A DNA stretch of 5,080 bases from Pseudomonadota bacterium. Its GTDB lineage: Bacteria; Bdellovibrionota; Bdellovibrionia; Bdellovibrionales; JAEYZS01. The notes below the pieces were generated by a model. It did not search any database, had not been told where the DNA came from, and saw nothing but the letters and a program-made list of their open reading frames with translations. The stretch is taken from assembly GCA_023427925.1 (NCBI GenBank), contig JAEYZS010000286.1:1-5080 (forward strand), given 5' to 3'. This document shows, piece by piece, positions 1-5,080 of this stretch. Position 1 is the stretch's first letter. Every line of letters starts with the position of its first letter. The position numbers and the translations under genes are program-made.

Positions 1-1674
1 CCTTTTGATACATTCCACTGCAATGAACCCGATAAATACAAAGGTTTTAAGATCGTTTGCGATGAGATGATCCGCTTTACTCATGCATATACGCCGTCCA
101 TTATGTCACAGGCTGCCATAGCTTCACTCTTAACTGGAAAATATCCATTTGAGCATGGTGTGTGGAATAATGGTGCTTCCTTTCTGAGTGCCCGGTTTAA
201 AACCTCTTCTGAAGTAGCCTTTGAAAAAGGTTATCGCACATCATTTATATCAGGTGGTCCGCCTATCTGGAGAAAGTCAGGACTAGAACAAGGTTTTGAA
301 TCTTTCGACGATCATATTTTTGTGGATTACGGCAAATATTATCGTCCAGTTCTTGAAAATTTTCGCGCAGCTCAAGATTGGCTTAATAGTATGGGTCGGG
401 GAGAAAGCTTTTTTAGCTTTATTTATCTTCCCGATCTGCAGTTTCCAGAAGTCCCGACCGTAGACAATGAGGGTTACGCTAGAGAGGCCACTTACGATGG
501 GCAGCTGGATGAAATCGATGAGTCCTTGGAAGTTTTCTTTAACACACTAAAAAAACAAAAAAGATGGGATAACACTTGGGTCATATTGACGGGATTGAAC
601 GGAGTTTCAAGAGAGGCTCGTGCAAACGACTTCCAGGGCACAAATCTTTTTCATGAAAACACGAATATTGCGCTATTTATTAAACCCGCACTTAAGCGAG
701 AACATCAAAATTTTTCTAAAACGGTTGATTTCAACACTAGTCTAACGGATGTTGGGCGAACAATTTTTGATCTTTTAGAAAATCAATTCTACGATACTAC
801 GACAACGTTATTTCAGACAATTAGTCTTAAAAACGCGTTGGCCTCGTCGGACGCTGTTGCCGAAGATCGTATTTTATTATTTGAAAGCGGTTGGCCTCAA
901 TGGAGACGATTGGGGAGAACTCTTTTTGCATTACAAAAAGACAATTATTTTATGCTCTACGAAAATCCACCGCGCTTATTTAATACTTTTATCGATAGAA
1001 ATCAGGTCTATCCGATTGATGTAAATCAATCTTCGATGCAAGTATTAACTCAAACTGCAAACCAACTCATCAGTTTGCTGAATTTTGAGGTAAGTGAGAA
1101 GTTGGATAAAGACATTGCAAAGAAGTTCGTGCTTGCAAGGTTATTTTTTAAGTACGGCAAGCTCAACAAGGAAGTTTATAGCGATCTCTTTACACTTTAT
1201 AAAAGATCTAGAGATGGCGAGATTGCAGGATGGTTAGCGCGTTTTTATCTAGAAAATAAAATGTGGAAAGAACTTATGGAGCTTGGCGCAGAAACTCAGC
1301 AAATGGATTGGGTGTGGCTAGCTTCTAAAAACTTGAACTTAGTTCCTCCACAACCTTCAAATTGTCTAAATTTATTGGATGGAAAGTCAGAAGATATTCT
1401 AAATTACTATACTGTTTGTAACGACACTACTTTAGTGCAGCTCTTGGGTTGGGTTAAAAACAGGAATGCTCCTGAGGCCGCAAATTATAGAGATAACTTC
1501 TTTAAATTGTATCGAACATTCAAAACAGACTTGGATATTCAAAAACTCAATATGCAAAACGGGTATATGTGGGACACGGCTAAAGATAAGGTTTCCCGTC
1601 CCCAAAATGTTGAGCTCGTACTGGCGCTCAATGAATTAACTCGTTACAAACTCTTAATAGACAAAAGATTTTAG
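1..1674 (+). CDS. Sulfatase-like (alkaline phosphatase superfamily) protein, 5'-partial, probably non-catalytic
   Basis: The frame is open from base 1, giving 557 visible residues. The ATG at 67 is an internal Met (visible residue 23), because the 22 residues before it continue the sulfatase-type lead-in to the FTHAYTPS strand. The true start lies off the left edge. Visible residues 36-54 (SQAAIASLLTGKYPFEHGV) match the nucleophile region of sulfatases and phosphonate hydrolases (family form T/C-x-P-S-R/H-x-SLLTG-x-YP-x-x-HGV). Ser36 sits at the nucleophile position, but the P-S-R/H positions are A-A-I. Later come an IYLPD strand, a YDGQLDEIDESL helix (about 165-176), a WVILTG strand and NLFHENTNIALFIKP (215-229), all in family order. 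The usual DHG metal motif after the ILTG strand reads LNG (199-201). The last ~300 residues are mostly helical with no family I recognise. It is followed 19 bases later by the barrel-like gene, so the two are probably co-transcribed. Family confidence is high; loss of activity is inferred, and the N-terminal metal aspartates and any signal peptide or membrane anchor cannot be seen. Confidence 0.85.
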   Translation, partial: PFDTFHCNEPDKYKGFKIVCDEMIRFTHAYTPSIMSQAAIASLLTGKYPFEHGVWNNGASFLSARFKTSSEVAFEKGYRTSFISGGPPIWRKSGLEQGFESFDDHIFVDYGKYYRPVLENFRAAQDWLNSMGRGESFFSFIYLPDLQFPEVPTVDNEGYAREATYDGQLDEIDESLEVFFNTLKKQKRWDNTWVILTGLNGVSREARANDFQGTNLFHENTNIALFIKPALKREHQNFSKTVDFNTSLTDVGRTIFDLLENQFYDTTTTLFQTISLKNALASSDAVAEDRILLFESGWPQWRRLGRTLFALQKDNYFMLYENPPRLFNTFIDRNQVYPIDVNQSSMQVLTQTANQLISLLNFEVSEKLDKDIAKKFVLARLFFKYGKLNKEVYSDLFTLYKRSRDGEIAGWLARFYLENKMWKELMELGAETQQMDWVWLASKNLNLVPPQPSNCLNLLDGKSEDILNYYTVCNDTTLVQLLGWVKNRNAPEAANYRDNFFKLYRTFKTDLDIQKLNMQNGYMWDTAKDKVSRPQNVELVLALNELTRYKLLIDKRF

Positions 1675-1693
1675 TTAGTTTTATACTTAAGTG

Positions 1694-2341
1694 ATGCAAA
1701 AAATTTTATTATTAATCATTTCATTTCTTATATCCAATTCTGCTCTCGCGCTCCCACAGGGATTTACTGGGTTTGAAAAGAATCAATCATCCATATCTTT
1801 TTTTGCAGGACAGCCGACATTCTTTCGTTACAATAAATTCCTAGACTGGAAAAACTCTTGGAGCATTGATGGCGGTTATCATTTTGACGAATACCCTTAT
1901 GTTGCTGGGAACTATACAGTTTACTTTTACAATGTCCGTGATCGATTAAAAAAGGAGCAAAGTTTTTTCAATTCCTTACTATTTTATGCAGGACCAGGAA
2001 TCTTTATTGGACCAGATTTTGGTGAAGAAAAATCCGATGAAAAAATCAAACTCGGTATTCGAGTTTTTGGCGGCATAGAGTATATATTCCGTGATACCCC
2101 TTGGTCGGTTGTAGCAGAGTTTGCTCCTGGTATGTACATTGAGGGAAATGAAGATTTCATTGAATTCCAGGGAACGATTGGACTCACTTATTATATTGGT
2201 GGAATCAAAAAGAAAATTTACAAATCTCGGTCATTGATACGTGAGGAGAGGAGCGAAGTTCCAGTTCGCCGACGGATAAAAGGTTCCTCTAAACCTCAGC
2301 GCTCACAGGGTGACACAAGTGAGTTTGACGAGTTCGAATAA
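1694..2341 (+). CDS. Exported small beta-barrel-like outer membrane protein (DUF3996/BAPKO_0422-like)
   Basis: A 215-residue protein starting at ATG 1694. A GTG at 1691 directly before it would add one residue. No convincing Shine-Dalgarno site is visible, so reinitiation after the sulfatase-like gene is plausible. Residues 1-19 form a classic Sec signal peptide: K3, a hydrophobic core ILLLIISFLI, then SALA with cleavage predicted after Ala19. The mature part alternates aromatic and small residues typical of membrane beta-strands: SSISFFAGQPTFF (32-44), SWSIDGGYHF, YTVYFYN, LLFYAGPGIFIG (95-106), KLGIRVFGGIEYIF (119-132), WSVVAEFAPGMYI (137-149) and FQGTIGLTYYIGG (158-170). The order 'GxP ... 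YxGxG ... GIRV-GxxY ... EFAPG ... GxIGLxYYxG' resembles the Borrelia BAPKO_0422/DUF3996 small-barrel family; this is from memory, not searched. Residues 171-215 extend past the last strand, first strongly basic (RRRIK), then ending acidic (SEFDEFE). Its role is unknown. Its stop codon abuts the stop of the opposing gene with no spacer. Confidence 0.8.
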   Translation: MQKILLLIISFLISNSALALPQGFTGFEKNQSSISFFAGQPTFFRYNKFLDWKNSWSIDGGYHFDEYPYVAGNYTVYFYNVRDRLKKEQSFFNSLLFYAGPGIFIGPDFGEEKSDEKIKLGIRVFGGIEYIFRDTPWSVVAEFAPGMYIEGNEDFIEFQGTIGLTYYIGGIKKKIYKSRSLIREERSEVPVRRRIKGSSKPQRSQGDTSEFDEFE

Positions 2342-3019
2342 TTAAAATTCCATGAGTCCCAGCCAAAAAGGCTGGCTTGCGTCCTTTGCTAACGCTTTTA
2401 CATAATCATTGAAGTTTCTCTTTTCATTAGGAAGAGTGAGAAAGTCGCTCGGAATCCAAGACTTACTCATCAATATAAGTTGATCGCCCGGCTGATACTT
2501 TATGCTATGAACCTGAAAGTCCACTTGTGAATTCACACCTAAGAGTTTGTGAGGAAGTGCGGGCAATAGGTTTTTGTCACTAAGATTCAGTGCATGATCT
2601 AGATCCATGAATAAGGGTAGAATGTTTTTTTCTTTTTTACTGATTAAAACATGAGGGTGTCCAACGGTTGCAAAATAGAACTGAGATTGTCTCGCTAGAC
2701 CTACTAAGATTTCAAAACCCGACGTATATTCGTTTTTGTTTTTAGATTTATAAACGCTTTCATTAGCAAGAAGTAATGCAGTTCGAATGGAGTTTGCAGC
2801 TTTGTCGTAATTATTTAGTGCTTGGTAAGGGGAGGTGAGTTCTTGATCTAACTTTGAAGATGCGACGTAGTCTTCAATCTTGTTAATGAGATCATCCTTA
2901 GAAGTATCTTGCCCCCAAGGAGTCGCAACGATGAGTAAACCTTCTGCTTCATTCCAGTGCACAAAGGGGCGAGGTCTATAGCTACTATTTTCAACAAATG
3001 ATCTTTCTACAAATTTCAT
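2342..3019 (-). CDS. Divergent PP2C-like (PPM-family) protein, probable pseudophosphatase
   Basis: A 225-residue protein with no signal peptide or membrane segment, so probably cytoplasmic. Its outline follows bacterial PP2C phosphatases: a GLLIVATPWGQ strand (27-37) where the family has VADGMGG; a long helical part with RTALLLANESVY (79-90); an EYTSGFEILVGLA strand (97-109) at the GTT-type position; FATVGHPHVLISKKE (116-130) where the family has VGDSRxYL; DLDHAL (139-144) at the QDHS-like region; LPHKLLGV (155-162) at the LTxALG position; and YQPGDQLILMSKSW (175-188) where the family has PGDxLLLCSDGL. It lacks the metal-binding Asp of DGxGG (now TPWGQ), the Asp of GDSR (now His121) and the Asp of SDGL (now Lys186), and the final DN-x-T motif is absent. 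Length suits a single PP2C domain. The start ATG overlaps the FHA gene stop as ATGA, pointing to translational coupling and a partner role with that protein. The fold assignment rests on motif order only; absence of catalysis is inferred. Confidence 0.65.
   Translation of the reverse strand: MKFVERSFVENSSYRPRPFVHWNEAEGLLIVATPWGQDTSKDDLINKIEDYVASSKLDQELTSPYQALNNYDKAANSIRTALLLANESVYKSKNKNEYTSGFEILVGLARQSQFYFATVGHPHVLISKKEKNILPLFMDLDHALNLSDKNLLPALPHKLLGVNSQVDFQVHSIKYQPGDQLILMSKSWIPSDFLTLPNEKRNFNDYVKALAKDASQPFWLGLMEF
2359..2375 (-). terminator. Perfect hairpin in the 3' end of the PP2C-like gene, possible terminator
   Basis: A perfect 6-base-pair inverted repeat (CCAGCC, 5-base loop, GGCTGG) lies inside the final codons of the PP2C-like gene (S-Q-P-F-W-L), 15 bases before its stop. 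On the minus strand the loop is TTTTT and a T-rich stretch (AATTTTAATTATT) begins about nine bases after the stem, which is farther than in a textbook intrinsic terminator. On the plus strand no T-tract follows. With the two convergent genes meeting without any spacer, a termination signal must lie inside one coding region or the other, and this is the best candidate. Terminator function is inferred. Confidence 0.4.
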
Positions 3020-4929
3020 AACCCGTATTTCTTTAATTTGGATGTGGCCTTTTTGTGGTATTCTCCATGAGGCACATCCATATTTCTAATCTTTTTCCAA
3101 ATAGTTTTTGCCGAGTCGACATTACCTAAGTTTTCTTCAAGGACACTATCACCGTAGAGGTTTTTAACTATACCTAAAAGTTCCTTGGAGTACTTAGAAT
3201 GCATTTCTTTAACATCAGAATCCTGAGGATTAAGACGTAGTGCTTGCTCTAATCTCGCAATGGCTAACTTGTAATCTTTTTTGTCATAGAATGTTTCTGC
3301 GTCGCCCTTAAGCTTTCTGATATCATTTGAGATTTTTTGTTGCAAGTTTCTCACTTCTACTTTTGATTTGTCTTCGAGATTTTCCGGGTCTGGAAGGGCC
3401 GAAGCAATATGACGAGAATATGCTGCAAGAGCATCAAGAGTCTTTCCTTCTCTTCTTAATCTCTCAGCCTGATTAAACAGTCGTTTACGTTGTGCTACTT
3501 GGCCGAGATAGAATGATTTTTGTTCTTTGAGCTGATCTCTCCTCATATCTTCGTTACTTGCAGTTTCCAGAAGCTGTGCTGCACGTATGTTCTCAGGATC
3601 AAGCTCGAGTGCAGGAGTTAAGCAATCCTGTAATCTCTCTGTGTTGCGATGGCCACTGTAAGAGATACTGCATTGTTCAACTATACCTTCGACTTTTGAG
3701 AGAAGCTCCCTTTGCTCCTGCTCTTTCCTCTCGATGTCCTTTTGTTCCATCAAGGTATCGATGGCGTTCTTAGAGTACTGCTCGATTTCTTTTGAATCTT
3801 TATAGTCTGGCATCAGGCCGTGTATTTTCTCTAGCTCAGTTAAAGCCAGCTCATACTTTCCTTGAGTATACAGTGTCTTTGCAAGAGTGTAGCTCTTGTC
3901 AACAAAGTCTCTCTGTTCGGGGCTTAAGGAGTCGATTGGTTTGGACTGATTTGTGCCATTACTCGATGAAAGTTGTTGATGGTTTGAAGAGTCCTCTCCT
4001 GCAAACATGAATAACATAAGAAGGACAAAAACTCCTCCGCCAATCATAATGACTTTCTTTTTTTTCTGTTCTTGAGATACACGGATTACTTTCTTTGCAG
4101 GATGTTCTCCGTCACTGTGTGAATCGGACATATAAGACGGATCATAACCCAAATCCATTGGAAGGTTTGAGATCTTTTCGGAAAAGAGTGGATCGCGGAT
4201 TTCAAATATAAACAAATATTTACCAATTTGAATCTGATCACCAGATTTTAAAGGAACTTCTTTCCCAGCTTTAATCGTTTTATAATTCACTAATGTGCCA
4301 TTTGAACTATTTTTGTCTGTAATGAAGTATTTCTTTTGCTTACTATAGATCTCACAGTGTTCGCGACTTGCTTTCGGATCGTTTACCGTAATGTCACAGT
4401 CTTCGTCACGACCTAAGATCCAGTAGTCACCTTCGAGTCTTAGTGTTTGAGTTGATCCATCTTCTTTTCTCAAAAGTAAATAGGGAACTCCGATACTCCA
4501 TTCTTGGGATGTCATCTGAGGAACAAACGTTTTGTCATCAAAGTTACTGACCGTGTCTGTTTTTTCGTTATGAGTGATCTGAGGAGCTAAAGGTTTTGTG
4601 TTTTCGAGTACAGTGGTCTTGCTCTCCGTTTCCACAACGACTTCTTCTTTGAATGCAAATACATATGAAAAGGTACTGAATTTGTCATCGTCTTTGAGAG
4701 TAAAGTAGTCGGACTCTCGATAATTCAACGCAAGTTGAGAATACTTGGATATACTTTGCACGGTCCATTTATTCTGAGAATAAAAAAGTTTGAAATGTTG
4801 TCTCGAAAAGACCACATCATCCAAAATGATATCGCAATCTGCAGCTCGACCGGCAATATATTCTTTTGCCGGGTCTAACTCCAGTGTCAGTAGCTCGCTG
4901 TTGTCTTTAAATATAATCAGCTTCGCCAT
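3016..4929 (-). CDS. Double-FHA, single-pass membrane protein with TPR-like C-terminal region
   Basis: A 637-residue protein. I place the start at the ATG at 4929-4927 rather than the in-frame ATG at 4959, because it has an AAGGGAG ribosome site 8 bases upstream, overlaps the previous gene's stop (TAATG), and the FHA domain begins at once. FHA1 (about 3-95) has G27-R28 and S42-R43-Q-H45 but no N-G pair. FHA2 (about 146-247) is canonical: G173-R174, S188-R189-E-H191 and NSSNGT at 207-212, so it should bind phosphothreonine peptides. A threonine-containing linker (about 100-142) joins them. A basic run K289-K292 precedes one hydrophobic segment, VIMIGGGVFVLLMLFMFA (293-310), which predicts FHA domains in the cytoplasm and the remainder in the periplasm. 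After a Ser/Asn/Gln-rich spacer come TPR-like units near 346-376, 430-455, 541-575 and 590-616 (for example YKLAIARLEQALRLNPQD), with charged, probably coiled-coil stretches at 393-420 and 460-500. FHA proteins of this build often organise secretion or envelope machinery; which one here cannot be told. Confidence 0.9.
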   Translation of the reverse strand: MAKLIIFKDNSELLTLELDPAKEYIAGRAADCDIILDDVVFSRQHFKLFYSQNKWTVQSISKYSQLALNYRESDYFTLKDDDKFSTFSYVFAFKEEVVVETESKTTVLENTKPLAPQITHNEKTDTVSNFDDKTFVPQMTSQEWSIGVPYLLLRKEDGSTQTLRLEGDYWILGRDEDCDITVNDPKASREHCEIYSKQKKYFITDKNSSNGTLVNYKTIKAGKEVPLKSGDQIQIGKYLFIFEIRDPLFSEKISNLPMDLGYDPSYMSDSHSDGEHPAKKVIRVSQEQKKKKVIMIGGGVFVLLMLFMFAGEDSSNHQQLSSSNGTNQSKPIDSLSPEQRDFVDKSYTLAKTLYTQGKYELALTELEKIHGLMPDYKDSKEIEQYSKNAIDTLMEQKDIERKEQEQRELLSKVEGIVEQCSISYSGHRNTERLQDCLTPALELDPENIRAAQLLETASNEDMRRDQLKEQKSFYLGQVAQRKRLFNQAERLRREGKTLDALAAYSRHIASALPDPENLEDKSKVEVRNLQQKISNDIRKLKGDAETFYDKKDYKLAIARLEQALRLNPQDSDVKEMHSKYSKELLGIVKNLYGDSVLEENLGNVDSAKTIWKKIRNMDVPHGEYHKKATSKLKKYGL

Positions 4930-5080
4930 TAGAAAGACTCCCTTAATAATAAAACACATTCATTGTGCTTCTCTAACGCTTCTTGATAGACTTTATTATC
5001 TTTATCATTAATTAATACCATCACGTTTTTAAAAGAGGCTTTTGCGTGTTGGTACTTGTTTTGTTCCATAAACCGAGTTC
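4929..5080 (-). CDS. C-terminal fragment of a TPR-like protein (start beyond right edge)
   Basis: An open minus-strand frame enters from the right edge (first full codon at 5078) and gives 49 residues before a TAA at 4931-4929. It is the frame that ends precisely in a TAATG overlap with the FHA gene start, which is the main evidence that it is real. The other two minus-strand frames hit stops within about 60 bases. The visible end reads MEQNKYQHAKASFKNVMVLI and then KVYQEALEKHNECVLLL, two amphipathic helices with the small/aromatic spacing of a tetratricopeptide hairpin (Y-x-x-A-x-x-x-F). The family is therefore probably TPR, consistent with the TPR-like tail of the next protein. Nothing can be said about the rest of the gene or its role beyond likely co-expression and possible association with the FHA protein. 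Confidence 0.7.
   Translation of the reverse strand, partial: TRFMEQNKYQHAKASFKNVMVLINDKDNKVYQEALEKHNECVLLLRESF
4938..4944 (-). promoter_or_regulatory. Ribosome binding site of the FHA gene
   Basis: Read on the minus strand this is AAGGGAG, 8 bases upstream of the ATG at 4929. It lies inside the last codons of the preceding TPR-like gene. It decides the start in favour of 4929 over the in-frame ATG at 4959, which would add ten residues with no domain role and would overlap the upstream gene by 31 bases. Confidence 0.8.

Noticed and set aside
67..69. ATG at 67 as the start of the sulfatase-like gene
   Set aside because: The frame is open back to base 1 and the residues before it continue the sulfatase pattern leading to the FTHAYT strand. 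A start here would cut off the N-terminal core strand and its metal-binding aspartates.
1984..2187. Minus-strand open frame inside the barrel-like gene
   Set aside because: It is antisense to a protein with a clear signal peptide and strand pattern, and it has no recognisable content of its own.
3558..4010. Plus-strand open frames inside the FHA gene (3558-3773 and 3792-4010)
   Set aside because: They lie wholly inside a well-supported coding region on the other strand, have no ribosome site or recognisable domain, and look like composition shadows.
4058..4065. Run of eight A residues on the minus strand before the membrane segment, as a programmed slippage site
   Set aside because: It simply encodes the lysine run that sets membrane orientation. 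The frame continues intact through the whole gene and no alternative product in another frame looks meaningful.
4930..4959. Longer start for the FHA protein at the ATG at 4959
   Set aside because: The ATG at 4929 has a good AAGGGAG site and a TAATG junction with the upstream gene. The extra ten residues (MCFIIKGVFL) add no domain element.
4790..5011. Plus-strand open frame spanning the FHA gene start and the upstream gene end
   Set aside because: It is antisense to the FHA1 domain and to the TAATG junction, and its sequence is Ser/Leu/Ile-rich without recognisable features.

Overview
The window carries two short, tightly packed transcription units that converge on each other with no intergenic space. 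A plus-strand pair (1 to 2341) encodes a sulfatase-like protein, cut by the left window edge, and a small secreted beta-barrel-like protein. A minus-strand trio (5080 down to 2342) encodes the tail of a TPR-like protein (cut by the right edge), a double-FHA, single-membrane-pass, TPR-like protein, and a divergent PP2C-like protein. No stretch above 20 bases is without a coding assignment. I see no RNA genes, mobile elements, CRISPR arrays or long repeats.

Organism: composition is AT-leaning (roughly 40% GC by eye). One gene has a clear Shine-Dalgarno site, signal peptides and membrane segments are of Gram-negative type, and an outer-membrane barrel candidate is present. The mix of FHA/TPR envelope proteins, a PP2C relative and a sulfatase-fold protein would fit a delta-proteobacterial lineage such as the Bdellovibrionota/Bacteriovoracales. 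That is inference of low confidence, since no marker gene is present.

Minus-strand unit: the three genes are stitched together by a TAATG junction (4931-4927) and an ATGA junction (3019-3016), so they are very probably co-transcribed and translationally coupled. The middle protein puts two FHA domains on the cytoplasmic side, crosses the membrane once, and puts a TPR-like helical region outside. The last gene keeps the linear outline of a PP2C phosphatase, but the aspartates that bind metal in that family appear to be replaced. The likely picture is a phosphothreonine-reading envelope scaffold encoded with a non-catalytic phosphatase-fold partner. Its cargo or pathway is unknown.

Plus-strand unit: the sulfatase-like protein keeps the fold landmarks (the SLLTG-KYP-HGV region and the D-x-SL helix before the ILTG strand) but has lost the DHG metal motif (now LNG) and other active-site positions. 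It also looks like a pseudoenzyme. It is followed 19 bases later by an exported protein resembling the DUF3996/BAPKO_0422-type small beta-barrels. The most notable thing in the window is therefore two adjacent units, each containing a recognisable enzyme fold whose catalytic residues have been replaced.
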